Assembly: GCA_016926695.1 (NCBI GenBank)
Contig: JAFGOB010000184.1
Location: 24,586 to 88,585, forward strand
Length of the DNA stretch: 64,000 nucleotides
DNA from: Dehalococcoidales bacterium
Lineage (GTDB): Bacteria; Chloroflexota; Dehalococcoidia; Dehalococcoidales; UBA3254
Direction of reading: 5' to 3'
Positions within the stretch are counted from its first letter, which is position 1, and every line of letters begins with the position of its first letter. Positions 35,069 to 44,364 of the stretch are shown here, one piece after another. The notes beneath the pieces were generated by a model that was given only the letters and a program-made list of their open reading frames with translations, made no database searches and was not told the DNA's origin. The translations under genes were made by a program, and so were the position numbers.

Positions 35069-37738
35069 ATGAAAGAGAATTGCAGTTCAAACGAAATAAG
35101 AGAAACCTCCGGGATACCAACCCGGGAGGATTCATATCCCATCACTCTGGGTTTCGGACCCAACGCCAATTCATCAATAGTTGATGTGAAAAACGGAAAG
35201 ATCGTCCGGATCAGACCTCTACATTATGATTGGAAATACGACAAACAGGATTTCAATCCCTGGAAGTTTGAAGCCCGGGGCAAGACCTTCGAACCCGGTA
35301 TGAAGACCCTTATAGCTCCCTATAGCCTGGCTTATAAAAAGCGGGTCTATTCTCCCAACCGTATACTTTATCCCCTGAAAAGAGCGGACTGGGACCCGGA
35401 CGGAGAAAGGAATCCAGCCAACCGGGGAAAAAGTAAGTACGTCCGGATTTCCTGGGATGAAGCTACAAACATAATTGCCGGAGAGATATTGAGGATCAGG
35501 GAGAAATACGGCAGTACCTATGCCATACTCACCCAGGCGGATGGACACTGCGAGCAAAAGACGATACACGGTCCCCATGCCTGCCAGTTGAAACTACTGG
35601 AACTGCTGGGGGGCTACACCCTCCAGACCCGCAATCCCGATAGCTGGGAAGGCTGGTACTGGGGCGCCAAACATGTCTGGGGCATGGAACCGGTCGGGCA
35701 ACAGCAGCCTGACACCAACATAATGTACGATATATCAAAAAACACCGGCTTGCTGCTGTTCTGGGGCTGCGACCCGGAGACCACGCCCTGGGGGCTGGAC
35801 GGGCAGATGGCCAGCCGGCTGTGTTACTGGTGGACGGAACTGGGTATAAAACAGGTATACATTTGTCCGGATGTCAACTACGGCGCCGCCGTTCATGCCG
35901 ATAAATGGATACCCATCAAACCCAATACCGATGCCGCCATGAAACTGGCTATAGCCTATACCTGGATTAAAGAAGACCTTTATGACAAAGATTATGTCAG
36001 GATTCACACCTACGGATTTGATAAATTCAGTGATTACGTGCTTGGAAAAGAGGACGGAATTCCCAAGACCCCGGCTTGGGCTTCCTCCAAATGCGGCGTC
36101 CCGGAATGGACGATAAAAGCCCTGGCCAGGGAATGGGCCTCAATGTCTACTACGATAACCCATGGCAACGGCAGTCCCGGGATCAGGGGTCCCTACTCCA
36201 CTGAAAACGGCAGGCTGGAAGTCCTGCTCCTGGCGATGCAGAGCCTGGGAAAGCCGGGCGCCCATCAGGTCAAGATGATTGAATGGGGCCTGTTCGGTAC
36301 CGGCCCCATGCCCGATTCCGCCGGCAGGGTGAGTTTTATGGCTGCCAGCACAGGCTCGAACGTTCCCGGTGTGCGTCCTGTAAATTCGCGCAAACACCAG
36401 TTTTCTCTGCTGGGAGAACAAACCAGGGCCGGGGAGACCTTCCCCAAACAATTTATTCCCAAAGATCTCATTCACGATGCTATTCTGCATCCGCCTATAA
36501 GCTGGTACGGTACCACGCTTCTCGGGGCCCCGGTTGAAGACCAGTTCGAAAAGTATACCTATCCTGTTGAGGGATGCCCCGAAGTCCATATGATCTGGAC
36601 GGATTCGCCCTGCTGGATTACCTGCTGGAATGACAGTAACACCTTCATAAAGGCGCTGAGAAGCCCCAATATCGAATTCATCCTGGCCCAGCACACCTGG
36701 CTGGAAAATGACTGCCAGTTCGCCGATATCATCCTGCCGACCAATACCAAACTGGAGGAGGAGGATATCAATGTCGATTCAACCAACGGGCAATTCCGCA
36801 TGGTTATGCATGAAAAGAAATGTGTTGACCCGATAGGCGAGTCCATGAGCGATTACGAGGTAGTCTGCGCCATCGCGGAAAAACTCGGCCTGCTGAAAGA
36901 ATACACCGGGGACAAGACTATCGATCAGCTCATGAAAGACGGTTTTAACGGCTCCGGTATGGAGAAAATGATCTCTTTCGAAGAACTGGAGAAGAAGGGT
37001 TATTATGTCATCCCCACCAAGAAGGAATGGCAGAAGACCCCGGCCGGTCTGCTGGAGTTCCATGACGACCCTGACAATCATCCGCTCAAGACACCCTCGG
37101 GCAAGGTGGAATTTTATTCACAGAACCTGGCCAAATACTTTCCCGGCGATATCGAGCGTCCTCCCGTCCCTCACTGGATCGAAAAGGGAGAGAGCCATGA
37201 CGAAAGCCTGTCCAGCCAAAGGGCAAAAAAGTATCCACTGTTGATCATGTCCAATCATCCCAGGTGGCGGGTACATGCACAGTGCGACGATATAACCTGG
37301 ACGCGTGAAGCCCTCACCTGTAAAGTCAAAGGTCCAGACGGCTATAACTACGAGCCTGTCTGGATTAATCCCATTGATGCTGAATCCAGAGGAATAAAAA
37401 ACCACGATATCGTAAGGGTATACAACGAGAGGGGAACAGTGCTGGGCGGAGCATACGTCACCCAGAGGATTATGCCCGGAGTAGTCTACATGGACCACGG
37501 GGCAAGATATGATCCGATTGTTCCGGGAGAGATTGACAGGGGAGGCGCGATAAACACCATTACTCCCCACAACCTGACCTCAAAGAATGCCACCGGCATG
37601 GTGGTCAGCGGCTTCCTGGTCGAGGTCGGATCGGCCGGTCTGGATGATTTGAGAAAAAAATATCCCGCGGCCTTTAAAAAGAAATACGATTTCCAGGCGG
37701 GCTTGAGGTTCGATGCCTGGATTGACGCAGGAAAATAA
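35069..37738 (+). CDS. Pyrogallol hydroxytransferase (transhydroxylase) large-subunit-like molybdopterin enzyme, paralog 2
   Basis: 889 residues, the same length as paralog 1 and clearly its relative throughout. Active-site equivalents are His160, Asp191 and Ser192 in RNPDSWEGWYWG. Other blocks: LLFWGCDPETT, PDVNYGAAVHADKW, EWTIKALAREWAS, HMIWTDSPCWITCWND, VPHWIEKGESHDE and MDHGARYDPIVPG. There is no N-terminal CxxC cluster and no Tat signal. The ATG follows AGCAGGAGG. It begins the plus-strand run that continues with paralog 3 (56-bp gap), two cupins and a toroid protein. It differs from paralog 1 mainly around residues 410-450, the region near the substrate funnel, so a different phenolic or alicyclic substrate is plausible. 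Confidence 0.88.
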   Translation: MKENCSSNEIRETSGIPTREDSYPITLGFGPNANSSIVDVKNGKIVRIRPLHYDWKYDKQDFNPWKFEARGKTFEPGMKTLIAPYSLAYKKRVYSPNRILYPLKRADWDPDGERNPANRGKSKYVRISWDEATNIIAGEILRIREKYGSTYAILTQADGHCEQKTIHGPHACQLKLLELLGGYTLQTRNPDSWEGWYWGAKHVWGMEPVGQQQPDTNIMYDISKNTGLLLFWGCDPETTPWGLDGQMASRLCYWWTELGIKQVYICPDVNYGAAVHADKWIPIKPNTDAAMKLAIAYTWIKEDLYDKDYVRIHTYGFDKFSDYVLGKEDGIPKTPAWASSKCGVPEWTIKALAREWASMSTTITHGNGSPGIRGPYSTENGRLEVLLLAMQSLGKPGAHQVKMIEWGLFGTGPMPDSAGRVSFMAASTGSNVPGVRPVNSRKHQFSLLGEQTRAGETFPKQFIPKDLIHDAILHPPISWYGTTLLGAPVEDQFEKYTYPVEGCPEVHMIWTDSPCWITCWNDSNTFIKALRSPNIEFILAQHTWLENDCQFADIILPTNTKLEEEDINVDSTNGQFRMVMHEKKCVDPIGESMSDYEVVCAIAEKLGLLKEYTGDKTIDQLMKDGFNGSGMEKMISFEELEKKGYYVIPTKKEWQKTPAGLLEFHDDPDNHPLKTPSGKVEFYSQNLAKYFPGDIERPPVPHWIEKGESHDESLSSQRAKKYPLLIMSNHPRWRVHAQCDDITWTREALTCKVKGPDGYNYEPVWINPIDAESRGIKNHDIVRVYNERGTVLGGAYVTQRIMPGVVYMDHGARYDPIVPGEIDRGGAINTITPHNLTSKNATGMVVSGFLVEVGSAGLDDLRKKYPAAFKKKYDFQAGLRFDAWIDAGK

Positions 37739-37793
37739 GAAAATGATATAATCACACTGCATGCGTTATTAATCAAGTAAAGGAAAAGAAAAA

Positions 37794-40484
37794 ATGAAAG
37801 AAAACATTCCTTCCGGCAAACAAAGCGAGGTTAAACAGGAATCCAAAGAGGAAAAATCATTCATAAAAGGACTGGGGTTGAATGATTTCGGCAGTAACGG
37901 CAATATATCCCGCATTGATGTTAAAAATGGGAAAATAGTCAGGATCAGACCGTTACATTACAACTGGCGGTACGACCAGGAAAGATTCAACTCGTGGAAA
38001 ATGGAGATGAAAGGGCAGTCCCTGGAACCGGGGATGAAAACGCTTATAGCTCCTTTCGATATAGCCTACAAAAAACGTGTCTATTCTCCAAACCGCATTC
38101 TTTACCCTTTAAAGAGAGTTGACTGGAACCCCGGCGGCGGCAGGAATGTGGATAACCGGGGAAAGAGCGGCTATGTCAGGATCTCCTGGGATGAGGCCCT
38201 GGAAATAATTGTCAAAGAGATAAAGAGAGTAAGGGAACAATACAGCCCGGAAGCCATACTAATCCAGGGGGATGGGCATGGAGAAGGCAAGGTAGTGCAT
38301 ACCTGCCACGGCAGCGCCGTGAAATTCCTTGAAATGCTGGGCGGGGGATATACCCTTCAGATCAGAAACCCGGATAGCTGGGAAGGATGGTACTGGGGTG
38401 CTGAACATGTCTGGAATATGCCGGGCCCGGGACAGATGTCACCCAGCGTCAATTTAATGCATGATATCTCCCAAAATACCAGCCTTATCCTTTTCTGGGG
38501 ATGTGATCCCGAAACAACGCCCCTGGGATTCAACGGTCAGATGGCAAGCCGGTTGTGCTACTGGTGGAAAGAACTCGGTAAAAAGTCCATCTATATATGC
38601 CCGGACCTGAATTACGGTGCAGCCGTCCATGCTGATAAGTGGATCCCGATATTGCCGGGTACCGATGCCGCTTTGCAGCTCGCAATAGCCTATATCTGGA
38701 TCACGGAAGGGACCTATGATAAAGACTATGTCGCCACGCATACTTTCGGTTTCGACAGGTTTGAGCCTTATGTCCTGGGTAAAGAGGACGGGATTCCCAA
38801 AACACCGGCCTGGGCTGCCGGAAAGACGGGCATCCCGGCATGGACGATAAAAGCCCTGGCCAGGGACTGGGCATCAAAAACAACGAGTATAGCTCATGGA
38901 AACGGCGGCGCCGGCATCAGAGGACCGTATTCAACGGAAAATGGAAGGCTTGAGGTCCTCCTGCTGGCGATGCAGGGAATCGGCAAACCGGGAGTCCACC
39001 AGGTCAAGATGATTGAGTGGGCACCGCATGCCGATTACGGATTCAAACAGGGCCCGATGCCAGGCGGGATAAAAACATTGAATGTGAGAGGTCCTGCTTT
39101 CGGCGCGTTGAGAGCCGGCAGCGGCAGTTGGGCTTATCCGGCAGAACCGGAAGATGGAAAAAAACCCGAACCCGAAAAACCGCCCAAACTGAAGCAATTC
39201 ATACCCAAGAACCTTATCCATGATGCTATTCTGCACCCTCCGATCAGTTGGTATGGAAATTCATCATTTGTAGCCCCCATTGAGGACCAACTGAAGAAAT
39301 ATACGTATCCCGCAGAGGGATGCTCCGAGGTCCATATGATCTGGACCGATACACCCTGCTGGATTACCTGCTGGAATGACAGCAATTCCTATATAAAAGC
39401 GCTGAGAAGCCCCAAGATTGAATTTATTTTGGCCCAGCACCCCTGGCTGGAAAACGATTGCCTGTTTGCGGATGTTATCCTTCCGGTAAGTACCAAATTT
39501 GAGGAACAGGATATCGGTGCGGACATGAGCAACGGGCAGTTCTATACCGCCATTTATGAAGGAAAATGCATCGAACCGGTAGGAGAGTCAAAAAGCGACT
39601 ATGAGATAGTCTGTTTAATAGCCGAGAAATTCGGCCTCCTGGATAAATACATGGGAGGCAAGACCGTTGAGGAATGGCTGCGTTACTATTTCAAGAACTC
39701 CGGTATAGAGGACATGACTACCTATGAGGAGTTTGCAGAGAAAGGCTATTTCGTCGTTCCGACCGACCCTGATTGGCAGAACGATGCGCCCGGCTTGTTG
39801 AATTTCTATAAGGACCCTGAGAAAAACCCGTTAAGGACTCCATCCGGCAAGATAGAGTTCTATGCACAAACCCTGGCCGCCCATTTCCCCGACGATAAGG
39901 AAAGACCAGTGGTGCCGCACTGGATTGAAAAGGGAGAAAGCCATGATGAAAGGCTCTCAAGTGAAAGAGCCAGCAAGTTCCCTCTGCTTCTTATGTCTAA
40001 TCATGGCAGATGGCGGGTCCATGCCCAGTGTGATGATATTACCTGGACAAGAGAAGTGGGAACGTGCAAAGTAAAGGGACCGGATGGCTACAAGTATGAA
40101 CCGTTATGGATAAACCCGAAGGACGCGAAGGCAAGGGAAATCAGAAATGGTGATGTCGTCAAAGTGCATAACGAAAGGGGGGCTGTACTGGGCGGAGCCT
40201 TTGTAACCGAGAGAATGATGCCCGGTGTCGTTTACATGGACCACGGAGCGAGGTACGATCCAATAGTTCCCGGAGAGCTTGATAGAGGCGGTGCTATTAA
40301 TACCATAACTCCGCATAACATCACCTCTAAAAATGCCACGGGTATGGCAGTCAGTTGTTTCCTGGTCGAGGTCGATGGCGCCGATTTGGATCAATTGAGG
40401 AAAAAATATCCCGAAGCCTTCCAGAGGCCGTACAATGAGGGCGCCGGCCTGTGCATGGAGCGAGTCCTGGCCAAAAATATGTAG
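37794..40484 (+). CDS. Pyrogallol hydroxytransferase (transhydroxylase) large-subunit-like molybdopterin enzyme, paralog 3
   Basis: 896 residues. Equivalents of the catalytic residues are His162, Asp194 and Ser195 (RNPDSWEGWYWG, in a slightly changed context GGGYTLQI). A seven-residue-longer and quite different stretch at about 415-465 contains a charged, Pro-rich piece (PEDGKKPEPEKPPK). The molybdopterin-binding blocks (GCDPETTPLGF, DHGARYDPIVPGELDRGGAIN) are intact. AAAGGAAAAG precedes the ATG. It is tandem with paralog 2, indicating gene duplication followed by divergence. As with the others, there is no Fe-S small subunit; the following genes are cupins. Confidence 0.88.
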   Translation: MKENIPSGKQSEVKQESKEEKSFIKGLGLNDFGSNGNISRIDVKNGKIVRIRPLHYNWRYDQERFNSWKMEMKGQSLEPGMKTLIAPFDIAYKKRVYSPNRILYPLKRVDWNPGGGRNVDNRGKSGYVRISWDEALEIIVKEIKRVREQYSPEAILIQGDGHGEGKVVHTCHGSAVKFLEMLGGGYTLQIRNPDSWEGWYWGAEHVWNMPGPGQMSPSVNLMHDISQNTSLILFWGCDPETTPLGFNGQMASRLCYWWKELGKKSIYICPDLNYGAAVHADKWIPILPGTDAALQLAIAYIWITEGTYDKDYVATHTFGFDRFEPYVLGKEDGIPKTPAWAAGKTGIPAWTIKALARDWASKTTSIAHGNGGAGIRGPYSTENGRLEVLLLAMQGIGKPGVHQVKMIEWAPHADYGFKQGPMPGGIKTLNVRGPAFGALRAGSGSWAYPAEPEDGKKPEPEKPPKLKQFIPKNLIHDAILHPPISWYGNSSFVAPIEDQLKKYTYPAEGCSEVHMIWTDTPCWITCWNDSNSYIKALRSPKIEFILAQHPWLENDCLFADVILPVSTKFEEQDIGADMSNGQFYTAIYEGKCIEPVGESKSDYEIVCLIAEKFGLLDKYMGGKTVEEWLRYYFKNSGIEDMTTYEEFAEKGYFVVPTDPDWQNDAPGLLNFYKDPEKNPLRTPSGKIEFYAQTLAAHFPDDKERPVVPHWIEKGESHDERLSSERASKFPLLLMSNHGRWRVHAQCDDITWTREVGTCKVKGPDGYKYEPLWINPKDAKAREIRNGDVVKVHNERGAVLGGAFVTERMMPGVVYMDHGARYDPIVPGELDRGGAINTITPHNITSKNATGMAVSCFLVEVDGADLDQLRKKYPEAFQRPYNEGAGLCMERVLAKNM

Positions 40485-40540
40485 CCTTATCACAGAACTT
40501 AAACAAACAAAATAACGAAATCGCGATCGGTCCAGCACGG

Positions 40541-40556
40541 ATATTTGTACAAATAT
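40541..40556. promoter_or_regulatory. 16-bp perfect palindrome, operator candidate before the cupins
   Basis: ATATTTGTACAAATAT equals its own reverse complement. It lies between paralog 3 and the first cupin, 189 bp before the cupin start. The similar AT-rich motif ACAAATATTTAT occurs again upstream of cupin 2 (41272-41283), hinting at a shared regulator. Confidence 0.4.
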
Positions 40557-40560
40557 GTTA

Positions 40561-40602
40561 TGCACGTGTCCCGGCTGTGAGATTCACTGTCCGGGCCGTG
40601 CA
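40561..40602 (+). terminator. Strong hairpin after the tandem hydroxytransferase-like genes
   Basis: TGCACG (40561-40566) and CCCGG (40570-40574) pair with CCGGG (40591-40595) and CGTGCA (40597-40602), giving a stem of about 11 bp with a small bulge and a 16-nt loop. It is followed by an A run, not T, on the plus strand, so it may be an RNA-processing or attenuation structure instead of a full terminator. Confidence 0.45.
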
Positions 40603-40744
40603 AAAAATATTAGTCTTGAAATCTCTTTTTGGATGTATTTCCAAACTGGTACGGCGGTCAAACGCATATTCTGTCCCTGTTACTGTTATGTAAACCCGCT
40701 TTTATGTGGGAATTTTAGATATTTCAGTAAGGAGGATCATGAAA

Positions 40745-41182
40745 ATGGCGGAGACAAAATACGGCAAGTATATCGTTACCAGGCCCAGGGACAAGGATTT
40801 AGAAACATGGAAAGAGCTAGGAGACACCCGCAAAATTAATGTTTACGTGGATGGAGAGATCATCCAGGGCGGCTACTACTTTATGGGTACATGGTGGTAC
40901 AAGGCTTCCGACGAGCCGCATCCGGATAAGGCACACTCACATGATTTCGATGAATATCTGGGATTTATCGGTACCAATCCGAACGACCCGCTGGACCTTG
41001 GCGGTGAAATAGAGCTATATCTAGGCGGTGAAAAACACATCATCACCAGGACCTGCATGGTGTTTTGTCCGGCGGGTCTCGAACACTGTCCGGTATATTT
41101 CAGAAGAGTGGATTATCCCATCTGGTTCCTTGCCACTGGGCCCAGTAAAAATTACCAGATTGAATTCGGAGAAAAGAAATAA
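40745..41182 (+). CDS. Cupin-fold protein, paralog 1 of a pair
   Basis: 145 residues. The cupin metal motif 1 is KAHSHDFDEYLGFIG (two His and a Glu/Asp) and motif 2 is CPAGLEHCP with the fourth ligand His, giving a plausible single-metal site. The N-terminus METKYGKYIV (here MAETKYGKYIV) is shared with paralog 2. I chose the ATG at 40745 because GGAGG is 9 nt upstream; an ATG at 40739 is only 3 nt from it. The family is uncharacterised and cupins of this type range from isomerases to regulators. Location behind two Mo enzymes suggests a role in the same pathway, for example ring-compound isomerisation or sensing. Confidence 0.82.
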   Translation: MAETKYGKYIVTRPRDKDLETWKELGDTRKINVYVDGEIIQGGYYFMGTWWYKASDEPHPDKAHSHDFDEYLGFIGTNPNDPLDLGGEIELYLGGEKHIITRTCMVFCPAGLEHCPVYFRRVDYPIWFLATGPSKNYQIEFGEKK

Positions 41183-41283
41183 CCTCCGGTCAGAGATTTG
41201 AGAGAAATACCGGTGTAAGACTGAACGTTGTATTCAACCCGGAACCGATACTATCAAGAGTACGGCAGATACAAATATTTATA

Positions 41284-41301
41284 CCGGCACGTATTTGCCG
41301 G
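41284..41301 (+). promoter_or_regulatory. Small hairpin between the cupin genes
   Basis: CCGGCA (41284-41289) and TGCCGG (41296-41301) form a perfect 6-bp stem with a 6-nt loop, 88 bp before cupin 2. It could be a weak terminator or leader structure. Confidence 0.3.
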
Positions 41302-41389
41302 AAGGTGAAGATCGTACGCTTTGATTACATGGCTAACGCAGCTTGTTGTTTATGCTGCATATAACGAATAAAAAAGGGGACTTATTAAG

Positions 41390-41815
41390 ATGTCTGAAAC
41401 AAAATATGGGAAACATATCTTAAAAAACGTCATTAAGAAATCGGAAGGAGGCTTTGCGTCGGGGTATTCTATCCTGGCGCATGAGGGAGAATTAAGTACT
41501 GACTGCAGCATGGGTTATCACTGCATTTCTGCGCCGATCGAATTCGATAAGCCCCATGCTCATGAGTTCACCGAGATCCTTTGTTTCATCGGTGATGATC
41601 CGAAGGATATTCGCAGCCTGGGAGCAGAAGTGGAGATATGCCTGGGCGAAGAACAGGAAAAGCACATCATCGATACCGCCGCGGTCGTTTCCATTCCGGC
41701 AGGCCTTGTTCACTGCCCGCTGACAATCAAAAATGTGAAGAGACCTATTATTTTCCTGGAAATTTCCCTTACTCCAAATTACGGGCCGAGTGTCGCCAGG
41801 ACCAAGAAAGAATAG
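41390..41815 (+). CDS. Cupin-fold protein, paralog 2 of a pair
   Basis: 141 residues. Motif 1 KPHAHEFTEILCFIG has the HxH plus Glu arrangement, and motif 2 IPAGLVHCPL supplies the fourth ligand. The N-terminus SETKYGKHI matches cupin 1, while the segment between (GGFASGYSILAHEGELSTD) is different, suggesting different ligands. An AGGGGAC-like ribosome site lies about 10 nt upstream. Together with cupin 1 it could form a heteromer or two sequential enzymes. The reaction is unknown. Confidence 0.82.
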   Translation: MSETKYGKHILKNVIKKSEGGFASGYSILAHEGELSTDCSMGYHCISAPIEFDKPHAHEFTEILCFIGDDPKDIRSLGAEVEICLGEEQEKHIIDTAAVVSIPAGLVHCPLTIKNVKRPIIFLEISLTPNYGPSVARTKKE

Positions 41816-41878
41816 AAACATTCAGCACGGGCTTCTATAAATACAATATCAAGAGTTGTATAATATACTACTGGATAT

Positions 41879-42871
41879 ATGGAAGAAAAACGCGAAAAAT
41901 CGATTCAATGGTTGCTGGAAGGCCCGCCATGGATACAATATCTAACCCGGACCGATCTGCTGGGACAACCGGATAATGCCCCGGAAACGGTTTCCGCCAG
42001 GCAATCAATGCTTGAACATCCGTCTGTTAAAGCACTGGTCCGGGAACTGGAAATATGGCCCGGTCCGCCGTTAAAACGCCATAACGACGCCAATCACCTG
42101 CTGCATAAACTGGTCTTTCTCTCCGATATCGGAGTGAAAGCCATCGATCCGGGTATCGACTCGATCATCAAAAGGATCATGGAACATCCATCCAAGGAAG
42201 GCGCTTTTCAGGTACTGACCAACATCTCTCCCCGGTATGGCGGCAGTGGAGAGGACCAACTGGCCTGGATGCTGTGTGATGCGCCATCCATTCTTTACTG
42301 CCTGGCCAAACTCGGCATGAGAGACCATCCCGCCATACAGTCTGCTGCCCGGCACCTGGTCACCCTGAGTACCGATAACGGCTGGCCATGTGCGGTTGCT
42401 GCGGAGTTCGGCAAATTCAGAGGACCGGGCCGGAAAACCGATCCTTGTCCGTATGCGACACTTGTTGTACTCAAGGCATTAGCCCAATTTCCGGAGTGGA
42501 AAGAAAGTAAATCGTGTCTGTCGGGCATCGAAACCCTGCTGACCCTCTGGGAACATCGTAAAGAACTTCGCCCCTTTTTATTCGCCATGGGAACGGATTT
42601 TGCCAAACTGAAAGCACCTCTTATCTGGTATGATATACTTCATGTTCTGGATGTGCTGACACAGTTTTCCCATCTCAAGAAAGATAAACGTCTTCTTTCG
42701 ATAGTGGATATCCTGAGAGCCAGGTCCGACAGTGAGGGTAGATTTACTGCGGAGTCTGTCTGGAAAGCCTGGGCAAACTGGGAATTCGGACAAAAGAAAC
42801 AGCCTTCTTACCTGGTTACTTTGCTGGCACAGCGTATTTTAGATCGAGTTTCGAGTCTTGATGTTCAATAG
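41879..42871 (+). CDS. Alpha/alpha-toroid (terpene cyclase/prenyltransferase-like) hypothetical protein
   Basis: 330 residues, helix-rich. It begins with the family-like QWLLEGPPWIQYLTRTDLLG and has repeated motifs DWP/NGWPC, PYATLVVLKALAQFPEWKES and APLIWYDILHVLDVLTQFS spaced like the helical pairs of alpha/alpha toroids (squalene cyclase or protein prenyltransferase beta fold). The cyclase DxDD motif is absent. Proteins of this kind are frequent in Chloroflexota genomes and often misannotated; their role is unknown. It follows the second cupin by 63 bp and ends next to the convergent MocR gene. Confidence 0.6.
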   Translation: MEEKREKSIQWLLEGPPWIQYLTRTDLLGQPDNAPETVSARQSMLEHPSVKALVRELEIWPGPPLKRHNDANHLLHKLVFLSDIGVKAIDPGIDSIIKRIMEHPSKEGAFQVLTNISPRYGGSGEDQLAWMLCDAPSILYCLAKLGMRDHPAIQSAARHLVTLSTDNGWPCAVAAEFGKFRGPGRKTDPCPYATLVVLKALAQFPEWKESKSCLSGIETLLTLWEHRKELRPFLFAMGTDFAKLKAPLIWYDILHVLDVLTQFSHLKKDKRLLSIVDILRARSDSEGRFTAESVWKAWANWEFGQKKQPSYLVTLLAQRILDRVSSLDVQ

Positions 42872-44266
42872 TTAAACCCACAGATCCCGTTTAAAAAAAT
42901 CGCGTAATAAAAAAATCCCCTTTATAATTTCATCCGGTTCCAGGTGCCCGTATCCGATCAATAATTTATCTACATGCATACCTTTACGGATGCAGTGATT
43001 CTCAACCGGAGTAATGCGAATTCCAAACCGCAGGCTCTTTTCGACAAATTCACCGTCAAAACGCATACCCGGAAATTCAACAGCAACATGCAATCCGGCA
43101 GCATCTCCCCAAACCCGCCACATACCACCGAATGCCTCTTTCATTGCCTCCAGCAGCACCTGCCTTCGCTCTCCATACACACGGCGCATTCTCCGGATAT
43201 GCTTGTCCAGTTTTCTGGCGCGTAAAAATTCAGCCATCGCTACCTGCTCAAAAGGTGGATTCTGAACATCCGTATGAGTGCGCTGGTCATTCCAGTTCCG
43301 GTGAAGCTTTTTGGGTAAAACGACATACCCGATACGAAGTGCCGGAAACAAAACCTTGCTGAATGTGCCTACATAAATCACCTGCTGAGAATCCATGGCA
43401 TAAAGCGGCGCAATCGGCTCTCCGCTGTAACGAAATTCGCTGTCATAATCATCCTCTACTATATAGCTGCCATTTTCCCTGGCAAACTGAATCAGAGCGG
43501 CACGGCGTCCTGCCGGAAGGATTCCTCCCAGGGGAAATTGATGAGACGGCGTCACATAGACGGCACGGGCACTATTTCCGCCTAATAATTCAGTCCTGAG
43601 TCCATGTTTATCAACAGGAACAGGGACCACACGGCAGCCTCTATTCAATATTGTCTGAAGCATCCCAATATGGCAGGGGTCCTCGATCAGGATTTCTTTG
43701 CCTTCCCGGTATAACAGGTTTACGATCAAATGCAGGGCATGTGTCGCTCCCGCAGTAATAAAGACTTCCTGAGAATCTACCATTAGGCCCCGGCTGCGGA
43801 AAAGCCAGGCTGCGATCTCTTCGCGTAACTGGGGTAATCCCTGCGGACCTGAATAATCCAGTTGATGCACCGGTATTTCTCTTGAAGCCTGATATAGCAT
43901 TCGCTGCCAGAGAAATCGTGGAAATTGACTTAAATCCGGTCGGCCGGTCTGAAAATCAGCCCGGTATTTCTGTCGGGTGACTTCACCCACGGAGGATTCC
44001 GGGGCTGGTGCTTTTTCCACGCATAAACCGTCGGCCACGCGCGTGGGAGATCCCTGGCGGTTCAGGACAAATCCTTCGGCGATCAGCATCTCATAGGCCT
44101 CACAGACGGTATTGCGTGATACACGCAGATTCTTCGACATTTCCCGCGTGGAAGGTAGCGCCTGGCCTGCCTTCAATTGCCCGCTGATAATCCGGTCTCT
44201 GAGTGATTGGTAGACCTGGCGCTTTAAAGGTAACTCACCCTGCCGGACAAGTTCTATTCCCCACAT
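42872..44266 (-). CDS. MocR/PdxR-type GntR regulator with aminotransferase-like domain
   Basis: 464 residues from the ATG at 44266 (MWGIELVRQG); a longer frame to 44431 reads into the divergent gene and has no domain support. Residues about 10-75 form a GntR winged helix (LKRQVYQSLRDRIISGQLKAGQALPSTREMSKNLRVSRNTV). Residues about 110-460 are a fold-type I aminotransferase domain with the PLP lysine in YVGTFSKVLFPALRIGY and the SDYDSEFR-like VEDDYDSEFRY motif. Such regulators sense PLP or amino-compounds and often control a divergently transcribed transporter, here the EamA gene 98 bp away. Confidence 0.93.
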   Translation of the reverse strand: MWGIELVRQGELPLKRQVYQSLRDRIISGQLKAGQALPSTREMSKNLRVSRNTVCEAYEMLIAEGFVLNRQGSPTRVADGLCVEKAPAPESSVGEVTRQKYRADFQTGRPDLSQFPRFLWQRMLYQASREIPVHQLDYSGPQGLPQLREEIAAWLFRSRGLMVDSQEVFITAGATHALHLIVNLLYREGKEILIEDPCHIGMLQTILNRGCRVVPVPVDKHGLRTELLGGNSARAVYVTPSHQFPLGGILPAGRRAALIQFARENGSYIVEDDYDSEFRYSGEPIAPLYAMDSQQVIYVGTFSKVLFPALRIGYVVLPKKLHRNWNDQRTHTDVQNPPFEQVAMAEFLRARKLDKHIRRMRRVYGERRQVLLEAMKEAFGGMWRVWGDAAGLHVAVEFPGMRFDGEFVEKSLRFGIRITPVENHCIRKGMHVDKLLIGYGHLEPDEIIKGIFLLRDFFKRDLWV

Positions 44267-44364
44267 GTTTTCACCAACTGGATTGCTTGAAATTGCATAT
44301 AACTGGCTCTTAAACAATACCAGTTCATTGGATAGAATTATAACAGAATACCATTCACGCTTAA

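Noticed and set aside
12700..40300. Long opposite-strand frames inside the three Mo-enzyme genes
   Set aside because: They are high-GC-codon shadows recurring at the same place in all three paralogs, with no ribosome sites.
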